Part shown: piece after piece, positions 37,397-46,408 of the stretch
How positions within the stretch are numbered: the first letter of the stretch is position 1
Layout of the letters: the number at the start of each line of letters is the position of its first letter
Source of the DNA: Fodinicurvata sediminis DSM 21159
Lineage (GTDB): Bacteria; Pseudomonadota; Alphaproteobacteria; Kiloniellales; DSM-21159
Direction of reading: 5' to 3'
Assembly: GCF_000420625.1 (NCBI RefSeq)
Contig: NZ_ATVH01000020.1
Location: 106,577 to 170,576 of the forward strand
DNA length: 64,000 nucleotides
Program-made: the position numbers and the translations under genes
Notes under the pieces: model-generated
Database searches by the model: none
The model's input: the letters and a program-made list of their open reading frames with translations, nothing else
Told to the model about the DNA's origin: nothing

Positions 37397-38413
37397 TCAG
37401 TCAAAGCTGACCGGGCGTGCAGGAGTCTTGTCGCGCACCTTCTCAAGGGTCGCAAATTCTTCATCGTTCAGTTGTGCCGGACGGCCGCTATCTGTCAGAA
37501 GCGAGTGAGAGCCTGTCCCTCCCAAAATCTCCCGACTTAGCTCGATAAACGCTTCTGCCGCGGGACTGGGGGGCCAGTTGGTGGTCTGGGCCAGGGCGAT
37601 GCGACTTGGGGGCAGGAGGTCGGTGAGTGCCAGGCGGTGCAAGCGGCGACCGTCATAGGCCAGGTTGTGCGGCAGGTCGGTGGCCAGCAGGCCAACGCCC
37701 AGGCCGTTGGCCACCAGCGATCGCAGCATTTCGATCGAGCTGGTTTCCTGTCCGATGCGCGGGCTGAGTCCCTGCGTCTGGAAGAGCGAAAGGAAATAGC
37801 CGCGGCTGTGCGGCAGGTTGATCAGCACCAGTGGATCCTTGGCCAGCTCTGACAGGGACACGGCGTCTCGCCCTGACAGGCGATGGTCGGCGGGCACCAG
37901 GGCATGCGGTTGCACATCACGCAGGTGGACCAGTTCGATCTCGCTGGGTAGGCCCACGTCATAGACCAGCGCCAGGTCGATACGCCCGCGGTGTAGGTCC
38001 TGCAGCAAACCGCTGAGGTCGTCCTCAACCAGGGTGACACGGGCTCCAGGGTGGCGTTCGGTGAAGGCGCGCACCAGACCGGGTGCATGGAGTGGCCCCA
38101 GCGTCGAGAAGACACCCAGTGTCAGCTGGAAAGGTGTCGCATCTGCGTCCTCGGCTGAAAGGGTTTGGCGCGCCTGACGCAATAGCAGGCGCAGTTCCTC
38201 AACCTTTCTTCGCCCAAACGATGTTGGCTGCATGCCTTGGCCCGCCAGGCGCAGGAAGAGCGGCGCTCCGAAGTGGGCCTCGATCCGCGACACGGTCAAA
38301 GAGATGGAAGGCTGCGAAACGTTGAGCTGCCGTGCTGCCGCTGAAGTCGAACCGCTGTCGGCCACGGCCAGCAGGTATTCGATCTGACGAAAGCTGAAGG
38401 GTATAGGTTCCAT
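37397..38413 (-). CDS. LysR-family transcriptional regulator
   Basis: A 338-aa regulator with N-terminal winged HTH (FRQIEYLLAVADSGSTSAAA, then SQPSISLTVSRIEAHFG) and a type 2 periplasmic-like effector domain. It lies divergent to the CaiB/acyl-CoA dehydrogenase operon, so it probably controls it; the 82-bp gap includes AT-rich dyads (ATGACTATTATGACAAAC). The effector could be an acyl-CoA or acid, but the sequence does not tell. Confidence 0.9.
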   Translation of the reverse strand: MEPIPFSFRQIEYLLAVADSGSTSAAARQLNVSQPSISLTVSRIEAHFGAPLFLRLAGQGMQPTSFGRRKVEELRLLLRQARQTLSAEDADATPFQLTLGVFSTLGPLHAPGLVRAFTERHPGARVTLVEDDLSGLLQDLHRGRIDLALVYDVGLPSEIELVHLRDVQPHALVPADHRLSGRDAVSLSELAKDPLVLINLPHSRGYFLSLFQTQGLSPRIGQETSSIEMLRSLVANGLGVGLLATDLPHNLAYDGRRLHRLALTDLLPPSRIALAQTTNWPPSPAAEAFIELSREILGGTGSHSLLTDSGRPAQLNDEEFATLEKVRDKTPARPVSFD

Positions 38414-38495
38414 TAATGACTATTATGACAAACTATTATTTCTTGGCATAGCCCTGTGGTCACTAAGCTGCCCTGATCGAATGAAGGAGCAGCCC

Positions 38496-39665
38496 ATGGA
38501 AAAGACATCTCAGCCTCTGCAGGGTGTAAAAGTCCTGGATTTCACGCGGGTCCTTGCTGGGCCCTATGCCACGGCCCTGATGGCTGATCTTGGCGCCGAG
38601 GTGATCAAGGTGGAGAGCCCCACCGGCGACGAGTATCGCCAGGTGGGTCCTTTCAAGGGCAGCGAGAGCGCCCTGTTCCAGACGGTGAACCGTGGCAAGC
38701 GCTCCATCGTCCTGGATCTGAAGAACCCTGAGGACCTGGAGGTGGCACGGGCCCTGGCCGCCCAGTCCGACGTTCTGGTGGAGAACTTCCGTCCCGGCGT
38801 GATGGCCAAGCTGGGCCTGGATGCGCCGACGCTGCAGGCCGATAACCCGGGCCTGGTCTATGCCTCGATTTCCGGTTTCGGGCAGAGTGGGCCCAACGCC
38901 ACACGCCCGGCCTATGACATTATCGTGCAGGCGATGAGCGGTCTGATGGACCAGACCGGCGAACCCGATGGACCGCCCACAATGATCGGCGAATCCCTGG
39001 GCGACGTCTCAGGTGGGTTGTTCGCCGCCTGGGGCATCATGGTGGCCTTGTTCGAGCGTACGCGTACGGGCCGCGGCCGCGTGGTGGACCTGGCCATGTT
39101 CGACGCCCTGCTGTCCATGATGCCCACTGCCGGCGCGCGGGTGCTGGTGGGCGGAGAGACGCCACAGCGCACGGGCAACCGTCATGCCCTCTCGGCGCCT
39201 TTCGGTGTCTATCCCGCCGGGGGCGGGCACTTTGCCGTGGCGGTCCTGAACGATCCCCTCTTCGCACGTTTCTGCAAGGCATTGGAACGGCCGGACCTGC
39301 TGGAGGATCCGCGCCTGGCCGGCGACGAGGCGCGGCGCCGGAACGAGCCTCTGTTGGAGGCCGCCATCATCGCCTGGGCGGAGGAGCTGAGTGCCAGCGA
39401 GGCCGTGCAGCGCCTGTGGGATGCCGGCGTTCCGGCATCCGAGATCTACAGTGCGAAGGAGGCCTTCGCCAGTAACCAGGCAAGAGCCCGCGGGTTGGCT
39501 GTACGCGCGCAGCACGCAAATCTGGGTGAACTGCAGTTGCCGGAACAGCCTGTGCACTTCTCGGGTGTGGAACGCGGCCAGGTACGGCCAGCGCCAGGTC
39601 TGGACGAGCATGGGGCCGAGATCCGCAGGGAACTTGATGACACGAAGAAAGGAGCCCGGGCATGA
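38496..39665 (+). CDS. CaiB/BaiF family CoA-transferase
   Basis: A 389-aa class III CoA-transferase. Signatures are GVKVLDFTRVLAGPYATALM and ADLGAEVIKVESPTGDEYR at the N-terminus; the catalytic Asp region reads DLKNPEDLEVARAL and later YDIIVQAMSGLM. Start ATG 38496 is preceded by AAGGAGC; 38481 is inside that Shine-Dalgarno. It moves CoA between carboxylic acids; the substrate is unknown. It overlaps the acyl-CoA dehydrogenase by 4 nt. Confidence 0.92.
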   Translation: MEKTSQPLQGVKVLDFTRVLAGPYATALMADLGAEVIKVESPTGDEYRQVGPFKGSESALFQTVNRGKRSIVLDLKNPEDLEVARALAAQSDVLVENFRPGVMAKLGLDAPTLQADNPGLVYASISGFGQSGPNATRPAYDIIVQAMSGLMDQTGEPDGPPTMIGESLGDVSGGLFAAWGIMVALFERTRTGRGRVVDLAMFDALLSMMPTAGARVLVGGETPQRTGNRHALSAPFGVYPAGGGHFAVAVLNDPLFARFCKALERPDLLEDPRLAGDEARRRNEPLLEAAIIAWAEELSASEAVQRLWDAGVPASEIYSAKEAFASNQARARGLAVRAQHANLGELQLPEQPVHFSGVERGQVRPAPGLDEHGAEIRRELDDTKKGARA

Positions 39666-40792
39666 TGGACTGGAGCGAGGAAGAGGTCGCCGTCCTGGAC
39701 CAGATCGAGCGCTTCGCACGCGAAGTGCTGGCGCCGGCCGCGGCTGCGTTGGACGAGGAGGCGCGCTTTGCGACCTGTCACCTGCCGGCCATGGCGAACC
39801 TGGGCCTGATGGGGCTCAACTTGCCGGAGGAGCATGGCGGTCTGGGCCTCTCCGGTCCGGCACTTTATCGTGCGGTGGAGCTGGTGGCCGGAGCTTGCGG
39901 TTCCACGGCCTCCCTGCTGACGGCGCATTTCCTGGCCACCGACTCGCTGCAGATCGGCGGAGACCAGGCCTTGAGGGCCCGCTTTTTGCCGGCGGCCTGT
40001 AAGGGTGCCCTGGGCGCTTTCGCCCTGACCGAGCCCCAGGCCGGCTCGAACCCCGCCGACATGAGCAGCACAGCCACGGCAGAGCCTGGCGGCTATCGCC
40101 TGCGCGGCAGCAAGTGCTTCATCTCCAACGCCGGGGCTGCGGACTTCATCGTGATCTTTGCCAAGACCGACTCCGCGGCCGGGGCTCGGGGCATCAGCGC
40201 CTTCGTGGTCGAACCGGCGAAGACGCCGGGCCTGGAGGTCGCCCCGCACGAGAAGACCATGGGCCTGAAGGGCGGGCATGTCTTTGGCCTGTCCCTCGAC
40301 TGCTTCGTGCCGGAAGAAAATCGCCTGGGTGCGGAGGGAACGGGTTTCCGAACTGCCATGAAGGTGCTGGACAACGGCCGGATCGAAGTCGCGGCCCAGG
40401 CCACTGGCATTGCGTGCGCGGCCCAGGATGCGGCCATCGTCTATGCGCGGGAACGACAGGTTGGGGGGCAGCCCATCGCTGATTTTCAGGGTCTGCAGTG
40501 GATGCTGGCCGACAACGCCAACGACCTGGCCGCTGCTCGCGCCCTGGGCTTGCAGGCGGCGCGCCTGCGCGGCAGCGGAGAACGCTACTCCAGCGAGTCG
40601 GCGCACGCCAAGCTGTTTGCTTCGGAAGCCGCCTGGCGCATCGCTGACCGCGCGCTGCAGATCCATGGTGGCTATGGTTATTGTCGGGATTTCCCCCTGG
40701 AACGCTATCTCCGCGACCTGCGAATCTTCCGCATCTATGAAGGCAGTTCGGAGATTCAGCGCAACATCATCGCGCGCGAGCTCTTGCGGTAG
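39662..40792 (+). CDS. Acyl-CoA dehydrogenase
   Basis: A 376-aa FAD enzyme. Landmarks are GLMGLNLPEEHGGLGLS, GAFALTEPQAGSN, the FAD/substrate strand KCFISNAGAADFIVIFAKTD, and the C-terminal LQIHGGYGYCRDFPLERYLR. The catalytic base Glu lies in YEGSSEIQRNIIARELLR. Together with the upstream CoA-transferase it would activate and then oxidise an organic acid. Confidence 0.94.
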   Translation: MMDWSEEEVAVLDQIERFAREVLAPAAAALDEEARFATCHLPAMANLGLMGLNLPEEHGGLGLSGPALYRAVELVAGACGSTASLLTAHFLATDSLQIGGDQALRARFLPAACKGALGAFALTEPQAGSNPADMSSTATAEPGGYRLRGSKCFISNAGAADFIVIFAKTDSAAGARGISAFVVEPAKTPGLEVAPHEKTMGLKGGHVFGLSLDCFVPEENRLGAEGTGFRTAMKVLDNGRIEVAAQATGIACAAQDAAIVYARERQVGGQPIADFQGLQWMLADNANDLAAARALGLQAARLRGSGERYSSESAHAKLFASEAAWRIADRALQIHGGYGYCRDFPLERYLRDLRIFRIYEGSSEIQRNIIARELLR

Positions 40793-40859
40793 GCCTGGGG
40801 CATCCGGCTAGGATGGCGCAGGGGCCGCCAGTTTCAGGCGGCCCCAATCCATGCCTAGG

Positions 40860-41069
40860 TCAGGAGGCGTTGGAGGAAGGCCGGCTGGCCTTGTCCTTGG
40901 ATTTGCAGTGGCCGAAGACGCGGCAGACCATCCGGGTCAGCGCATTACCGCGGCGGCCGCCGGTCTCTCTCGGGGCGGCAGCGCCGCCTTCGCTTTCCCA
41001 TTTGCCGACCTCCTCTTTCTCCGGCGGAGAGGTGGAGGAGGTTTTGGATGTGGTCTTTCGGGAGGTCAT
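40860..41069 (-). CDS. Small basic hypothetical protein
   Basis: A 69-aa frame with CAAGGA about 10 nt before ATG 41069. It is Lys/Ser/Thr/Arg-rich (TSRKTTSKTSSTSPPEKEEV), with a C-terminal GHCKSKDK stretch. It is third in a minus-strand run of small genes, each preceded by an AAGGA-type ribosome binding site. No family is recognised. Confidence 0.5.
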   Translation of the reverse strand: MTSRKTTSKTSSTSPPEKEEVGKWESEGGAAAPRETGGRRGNALTRMVCRVFGHCKSKDKASRPSSNAS

Positions 41070-41127
41070 GGTGGATATCCTTGTTCTTTGTGACCCAGCG
41101 CTCCTGTTTGATCAGGCGCGCCGCTGG

Positions 41128-41271
41128 TCAGCGTGCAGTGGGGGTCTTGCGGCTTGCAGCGGTCGGGTTGGCCTTGTGCTGTCCGCCGAAGGGCGGAGTG
41201 GCGGCTGGCGGCACCTTCTGCTGCTTGGGTTTCTTCGCTTCGCGGCTGCTGCGTTTCTGGCCTTTGGCCAT
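41128..41271 (-). CDS. Small basic protein (MAKGQ family)
   Basis: A 47-aa product beginning MAKGQKRSSREAKKPKQQK, a form seen in many proteobacterial small basic proteins. AAAGGA lies 8 nt before ATG 41271, and the stop TGA is at 41130-41128. It lies between two other small genes on the same strand. The function is unknown; a nucleic-acid-binding role is only suggested by its charge. Confidence 0.65.
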   Translation of the reverse strand: MAKGQKRSSREAKKPKQQKVPPAATPPFGGQHKANPTAASRKTPTAR

Positions 41272-41352
41272 GGGGATATCCTTTCATGGAAGCTGCGCGC
41301 AGGCCTGGCCCGCGGCGCGGGGTGTGGGATGGGGGCTGTCGGTTGCGGCCGG

Positions 41353-41616
41353 TCAGTCGCGCGCCTGGTCATGGGCCAGGGCGGCCAGCAGGTCGAGGTA
41401 GTCGATCGGTACAGTCTCTCTAGGCTTGCGCCCGGAGCTTGTGGCCGGCAGGTGGATGAAGGTGGCGAGGCGCCGGCGGGCCACCCAGGTCGTGCCCTGG
41501 ATCTCGTCCTCGTCTTCCTCGATGGTGTAATCGCCCGCCGGCTGGATGCCGTCGAGGCCATTGAGGGAGAAGGGGGCGGAAAAGTGAACGACCGTCTGTT
41601 TCGTTTGCGCTGGCAT
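41353..41616 (-). CDS. Small conserved protein of unknown function
   Basis: An 87-aa product starting MPAQTKQTVVHFSAPFSLNG, with LDGIQPAGDYTIEEDEDEIQ in the middle and RRLATFIHLPA later. Proteins with this F-L-GLD-QPAGDY-VETDEE layout are common and uncharacterised. The longer frame to 41799 lacks homology, and GAAGGAC precedes ATG 41616. First gene of the small-gene run. Confidence 0.7.
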   Translation of the reverse strand: MPAQTKQTVVHFSAPFSLNGLDGIQPAGDYTIEEDEDEIQGTTWVARRRLATFIHLPATSSGRKPRETVPIDYLDLLAALAHDQARD

Positions 41617-41959
41617 GGTCGAGTCCTTCGCCCGGGCGCACCGCAAACGGCTGCTGTCCGGGCCTGTCTCAAGGGATGCGGGGAAGGAGCGGCGGGTCGT
41701 GTCTCTGACATCGCGAGACGCCGGACCTCTGGCCTGCATATCAAATACAAAACTACAGAGTGAATGTGGTTTAATTGAGGCTTTCTGAACCAAGGTCACG
41801 GCGGCCGGAATCCCGCTTTCTATGGCTTTCTGCAGCGGGCGAAACAGGAAACTCAGGGCCGAGGCTTACTCCTTCTCTCGAAGCCCGGATGATGCCTCCC
41901 CGCAGTCTCTCCGGTCTGTCGCGGGAGGGAAGAGGCGACAGGCAAGGGACTGCCAACGC
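41617..41959. other. Intergenic region, no convincing gene
   Basis: It separates the small-gene run from the nitroreductase gene. AT-rich sequence near 41735-41775 may hold the promoter of the small genes, but no clear boxes were identified. Confidence 0.4.
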
Positions 41960-43165
41960 TCAACTCATGATGACCTGCTCCGGGGCTCGGCGGGGGCTCA
42001 GGCGAGCGGTGCTCTCGGCCTGGCCCAGGCGGAACAGGAAGGTCGGCCGCCAGGCGGAGGTCCCGGTGATCTCCGCCAGCCTTTCGGCGGTGCGGGGCGG
42101 TAGGTCCAGCTGCGCCTCGCGGTCCACCATCTCGGCCGGTTGGTTGAGCGGTTGCGCGGCCAGCTCGCGCGCCGTCGCCCAGAGATGCAGCCGCTGCCAC
42201 AAGCGGCCTGCGTCCAGGGCGGTGGGCCGGTCGTAGAGATCGCGGACGGCGATCATGCCGAGCAGGGGCGCGGTGGCGACATGGACATCGCGCGTGCCCT
42301 CGAGCCACTGCCGGTCGGCCTCTTCGTCGGATGGCGCCGGCAGGATCTTGGCGGCGGCGTTGAGCAGCGGTGGCAGGCCCACGGTATCCAGGGTCACACC
42401 GTCCCGCCGTTCCTGGACGGCTTTCCAGTCGAAGCGGAACCAGGCGGCGCTGTCTCGCGCCATCTGCCGATCGGCGATGATGGCCTCGGTGCTGGAGACA
42501 ATCAGCCTGCCGAGCGCCTCCATCCGGTCCCCGGGCGCGAACAGGAAAAGGCGCAGCGGGCCGCTGTCGGGGGCGAAGGCCTGCAGCTCCCGCTTCAGGT
42601 CCGCCGGCAGCGGCTGGCCGTCATAGGCGCCGCGGTGGGTATGGCGCGCGGGGATCGTGCGGTACAGCTCGCTCTCCCGCGGCTCGCCCGGCGTCAGGCG
42701 TATCCGGGCGGCCGGTGCTTTGCCTCCTTCGGAATCCAGCGTCATCCGCCCGGGGGGTGCCGCCACCTCGGCCTGCAGGCCCTGGGCCGCGGCGGCCTGG
42801 AGCATGTTCTCGAGCGCGCAGCCGAGGGAGAGCGTCTGTTCCCGGCGAAAGGGATCGAAGCTGCCCAGGTGGCGTTCGGGGTCGGCATGCAGCGCGATGG
42901 CCCCATCCTCGATGTGGAAGCGCCAGGGCTGGGTGTTGTGGGCGTTGGAGGCCAGGATGCCGGCGTGGACGAGGGCTTGCGGCTCCCGGGGTGTGGCCTC
43001 CGCGGCCGCTGCCCGCCAGGAATGCCAGGGTTCATAGGCCGCTCCTTGGCCGACGGAGAAGACACCGTTGGTCCAGCTGCGCCAGGCGAGGCCGCCGGCG
43101 CCGCCCGCGGCCAGACCGCCCAAGGTGCCGGCCAGAACCTGACGACGAGTAAAGGCGTGGCTCAT
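41960..43165 (-). CDS. Acg-like nitroreductase-fold oxidoreductase, Tat-exported
   Basis: A 401-aa protein with a twin-arginine-like signal (TRRQVLAGTLGGLAAGG). The nitroreductase fold is seen in ALVHAGILASNAHNTQPWRF, the FMN-binding start of the Acg family, and in RTIPARHTHRGAYDGQPLP. It overlaps the TetR gene by 4 nt, so it forms an operon with its probable regulator. The substrate is unknown. Confidence 0.85.
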   Translation of the reverse strand: MSHAFTRRQVLAGTLGGLAAGGAGGLAWRSWTNGVFSVGQGAAYEPWHSWRAAAAEATPREPQALVHAGILASNAHNTQPWRFHIEDGAIALHADPERHLGSFDPFRREQTLSLGCALENMLQAAAAQGLQAEVAAPPGRMTLDSEGGKAPAARIRLTPGEPRESELYRTIPARHTHRGAYDGQPLPADLKRELQAFAPDSGPLRLFLFAPGDRMEALGRLIVSSTEAIIADRQMARDSAAWFRFDWKAVQERRDGVTLDTVGLPPLLNAAAKILPAPSDEEADRQWLEGTRDVHVATAPLLGMIAVRDLYDRPTALDAGRLWQRLHLWATARELAAQPLNQPAEMVDREAQLDLPPRTAERLAEITGTSAWRPTFLFRLGQAESTARLSPRRAPEQVIMS

Positions 43166-43866
43166 GATCTGTCCTCCCTTTGGCGTGCGCGTTGCTCCGT
43201 TTCCTCCCAGTCGGGACTCGGCAATTCGGTGGGAGTGGGCAGCTCGGCGGTGGCGAGCATCCGCGCGGCGCTGTCGCAGAGCGTGGCCCAGCCGGCGTCC
43301 GAGTGCAGATTGAGGCCGTTGAAGTGGCCCAGTCGGCGGCCCCGGGCGGCCAGGTAGTTGGCGGCCGCGCCGAGCAGGGCGAACATGGGCCCGACCTGGC
43401 GCATCAGCTCTGGGGCGGGCACCTCGAAGCGCGCCGCCAGGCTGCGCATCAGCGCCAAGCTGCGCTCCTCGCGCACGCTTTCGAGCGCGATGGTCAATTC
43501 GTTGCGTTCGGCCGTTTCCCAGGCCAGTACCTCAAGTGTCACCGGATGGTGACGAAGGAAGGTGACGTGGCGTTCGAAGATGCGGGCAAGCGCGTTCGGC
43601 AAGGCTTCGGCCTCGCCGGGCCGGGGCAGCGGCTCGGTCAGCAGGCTATCGACCTGCCACCAGAAGTCACCCTCTTCGGCATAGGCGGCCAGAAGACCGG
43701 GTAGCCCCTCGAAATAGCGATAGATAAGCACCTTGTCGACACCGGCCCGCCGGGCCAGTGCATTGACGCCCAGCGCGCCGAAGCCGTCCTCAAGGATGAC
43801 CGAGTCCACGGCCTGGAGCAGTCGGACCTTGGTGGTCTCCGCATCGCGTTGGGGTGCTGTGTTCAT
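43162..43866 (-). CDS. TetR-family regulator
   Basis: A 234-aa repressor. The N-terminal HTH runs VRLLQAVDSVILEDGFGALG, then VNALARRAGVDKVLIYRYFE (about 14-55), followed by a ligand domain. It is first in the operon with the nitroreductase. Two palindromes just upstream of the start are likely operators, so it is probably autoregulated. Confidence 0.9.
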   Translation of the reverse strand: MNTAPQRDAETTKVRLLQAVDSVILEDGFGALGVNALARRAGVDKVLIYRYFEGLPGLLAAYAEEGDFWWQVDSLLTEPLPRPGEAEALPNALARIFERHVTFLRHHPVTLEVLAWETAERNELTIALESVREERSLALMRSLAARFEVPAPELMRQVGPMFALLGAAANYLAARGRRLGHFNGLNLHSDAGWATLCDSAARMLATAELPTPTELPSPDWEETEQRARQREDRS

Positions 43867-43878
43867 GCCGGAAGTTCT

Positions 43879-43923
43879 TATGTCACCTTATAGTGACATA
43901 ACCGTAAGTCACCAGATGGTGAC
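43879..43923 (-). promoter_or_regulatory. TetR operators
   Basis: TATGTCAC-N6-GTGACATA (43879-43900) and GTCACC-AGAT-GGTGAC (43908-43923), 13-47 bp upstream of the TetR start. They share the GTCAC half-site, in a position to control the TetR-nitroreductase operon. Confidence 0.7.
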
Positions 43924-43954
43924 ACGTCAAGCATGAGTAAGGTGCACCCGCCCC

Positions 43955-45100
43955 CTACGCCAACCGTTCCAGGAGGCCGGCGAGGACGCGGCAGCGGGGC
44001 TCCAGGGAGCTGACCAGCAGGTGTTCCTCGTGGGTGTGCGGGCCGCCGCCGCAGACGCCCAGGCCGTCCAGGGTGGGGATTTCCAGGGCGCCGGTGAAGT
44101 TGCCGTCGCTGCCGCCGCCGAACTGCCCGTGCTCCAGGATCAGCCCCTGTTCGGCGGCAATCGCGCGCGCCGTTTCATAGAGGTTGAGGGTGCCCGCGTG
44201 CGGCTTGAACAGCGGGCGCACCGGGCCTTCCTCGACCTCGATGTGGCGGTCTTTGCTCTGCTCGGCCAGGCCCAGGACGCGGGCGCGTACCTCCTCCATG
44301 TCGGCCTCGGTGGGGGCGACGCAGAGCAGCTGGGCCGTGCACTCGATGGGCATGACGTTGGCGAAGGTGCCGCCATGGATGACGCCCACGGAGTAGGTCA
44401 CGCCGCGATCGAAGTCGGACCAGGACTCCACCTGCTGGATCACCCGGGCCATCTGGCTGATGGCGCTGCGCCCGGCGCGGTTGTCGGCGCCGGCGTGGGC
44501 CGGCCGGCCGTGACAGCGCAGCAGGAAGCGCAGGAAGGCATGGCGGCCGGTCACCAGCTTGCCTTCGCGCGAGGGCTCGGGCACCAGGACGTGGCGGTGT
44601 CGCTGCGCCTCGGCCTCGATCAGCGGGCGCGAGCTGGGCGTGCCCACCTCTTCGTCGGGAATGACCATGACGGTGACAGGCAGCTTCGGGCGCCCGCCGT
44701 CGCGCAGCACCTGGCGCAGGGCGTGGACGGCCAGGTAGAGGCCGCCCTTCATGTCGAAGATGCCGGGGCCATAGACCCGGTCGCCCGCGCGCCGGATGGG
44801 CAGGGGGCCGTCCAGCGTGCCCTCGGGATGCACCGTGTCCACATGCCCCAGGATCAGGATGCCCGGCCCCTCGTGCTGGCCCGGAAAGCGCGCCAGCAGC
44901 ACGTCGCCAAAGCCCTGGTCCTGGTCGACGCGCTCGATGGCGCCGCCCAGGGCGCGCAACTCGTTCTCCACCTTGTCGACCATGCGATTGACGGCGTCGC
45001 GGTCGTAGCTGGGGCTTTCGATGGCCACCCACTCCAGCAGGCCGTCCAGGATGCTCTCGGGATTGAAGGCGTTCGACAGGGGGGCAGGGGATTGGGTCAT
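43955..45100 (-). CDS. M20-family metallopeptidase (CPG2/ArgE/DapE-like)
   Basis: A 381-aa zinc hydrolase from ATG 45100; the frame runs much further upstream without homology. Metal ligands are visible in ILGHVDTVHPEG (H86, D88), GPGIFDMKGGLYLAVHAL, VIPDEEVGTPSS and the last His in GPHTHEEHLLVSSL. The dimerisation (lid) domain holds the RPAHAGADN motif. A glutamate-carboxypeptidase or acetylornithine deacetylase-like role is typical. Divergent from the thiolase gene. Confidence 0.92.
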   Translation of the reverse strand: MTQSPAPLSNAFNPESILDGLLEWVAIESPSYDRDAVNRMVDKVENELRALGGAIERVDQDQGFGDVLLARFPGQHEGPGILILGHVDTVHPEGTLDGPLPIRRAGDRVYGPGIFDMKGGLYLAVHALRQVLRDGGRPKLPVTVMVIPDEEVGTPSSRPLIEAEAQRHRHVLVPEPSREGKLVTGRHAFLRFLLRCHGRPAHAGADNRAGRSAISQMARVIQQVESWSDFDRGVTYSVGVIHGGTFANVMPIECTAQLLCVAPTEADMEEVRARVLGLAEQSKDRHIEVEEGPVRPLFKPHAGTLNLYETARAIAAEQGLILEHGQFGGGSDGNFTGALEIPTLDGLGVCGGGPHTHEEHLLVSSLEPRCRVLAGLLERLA

Positions 45101-45247
45101 CTGCGGCTCGGTCTTCCGTTTGTTGTCAGGCTGCTGCGGATTATGCGGCTCCAGGCGCGCTCTGCAATCCCGGGCTGACCGATCCGGTTGCGATTTGCTG
45201 GCCAAGACGTGAGAGTAAGGATCAGAAAAAGGCAAGGAGGCTCGGCC

Positions 45248-46408
45248 ATGAAACCTGCAATCGTCGGCTGGGGGCACACCCCCTTTGGCGCCCACAAGGA
45301 CCAGGACCTGGAAGACCTGATCCGCAGTGCCGCGCGGGAGGCCCTGGAGAGCGCGGGGGTTTCGGGTGCGGACGTGGACGGCATCTGGCTGGGGCACTTC
45401 AACGCCGGCATGGTGGACGAGGCCTTCCCCGCCTCGCTGGTGCTGGCGGCCGACGAGGGCCTGCGCTTCACGCCGGCCACACGCTGCGAGAACGCCTGTG
45501 CCTCTGGCTCGGCGGCCATCTACTCCGCGCTCAACGCCATCCAGAGCGGCGTGGCGCGGATCGCCCTGGTGGTCGGCGTCGAGAAGATGACGCACCTGGA
45601 CACGCCGGGCGTGACCCAGGCCCTGGCCCGCGCCTCGTACCAGCGGGAGGAAGCGGGCCAGAGCTTCCCGCAGATCTTCGCCAACCTGGCCCGGCAGTAC
45701 GCCCAGCGCTTCGGCGATCCCTCCGAGGCCCTGGCGCGGATCGCGGTCAAGAACCACGCCAACGCCCTGTCCAATCCCCTGGCCCAACTGCAGAAGGAGC
45801 TGAGCTTCGAGTTCTGCAATAGGGTCTCCGAGAAGAACCCCATGATCGCCGAACCCCTGCGCATGACGGACTGCTCGCTGATTTCCGATGGCGCGGCGGC
45901 CCTGGTGATCGCGCAGCCGGAGGTGGCGGCGGATTTCAAGCGCGCGATCGCCTTCCGCGCCACGGCCCAGGTCAGCGATTTCCTGCCCATGTCCCGGCGC
46001 GAGATGACCGAGCTGCCGGGGCCGCGCCGCGCCTTCCAGAGCGCCTTCGACAGGGCCGGCATCCAGGTGCACGACCTGGACTTCGCCGAGGTCCACGACT
46101 GCTTCACCATCGCCGAGCTGATGATCTATGAGGCCATGGGCCTGGCCGAACCGGGCCAGGGCGCGCGCCTGCTGGAGGAGGGCCAGGTCCTGAAGGGCGG
46201 CCGGCTGCCGGTCAACCTGTCGGGCGGGCTGAAGGCCAAGGGCCATCCCGTGGGCGCCACGGGCGTCTCCATGCATGTCCTGGCGGCGCGTCAGCTGGCC
46301 GGCGCCGCCGGCGAGATGCAGGTGCCGGGCGCCGAGCTGGGCGCCGTCTTCAACATGGGCGGCAGCGGGGTTGCCAACTACTGCTCGGTGCTGGAGGCGC
46401 GTCGATGA
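45248..46408 (+). CDS. Thiolase-family protein
   Basis: A 386-aa thiolase. The nucleophile is C84 in ENACASGSAA. The substrate-loop end HDCFTIAELMIYEAMGL and the C-terminal GGLKAKGHPVGATGVSMHV hold the catalytic His. The form with NACASG and HDCF is typical of SCP2-type thiolases. ATG 45248 follows AAGGAGG. Operon with an acyl-CoA synthetase (4-nt overlap). Confidence 0.93.
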   Translation: MKPAIVGWGHTPFGAHKDQDLEDLIRSAAREALESAGVSGADVDGIWLGHFNAGMVDEAFPASLVLAADEGLRFTPATRCENACASGSAAIYSALNAIQSGVARIALVVGVEKMTHLDTPGVTQALARASYQREEAGQSFPQIFANLARQYAQRFGDPSEALARIAVKNHANALSNPLAQLQKELSFEFCNRVSEKNPMIAEPLRMTDCSLISDGAAALVIAQPEVAADFKRAIAFRATAQVSDFLPMSRREMTELPGPRRAFQSAFDRAGIQVHDLDFAEVHDCFTIAELMIYEAMGLAEPGQGARLLEEGQVLKGGRLPVNLSGGLKAKGHPVGATGVSMHVLAARQLAGAAGEMQVPGAELGAVFNMGGSGVANYCSVLEARR

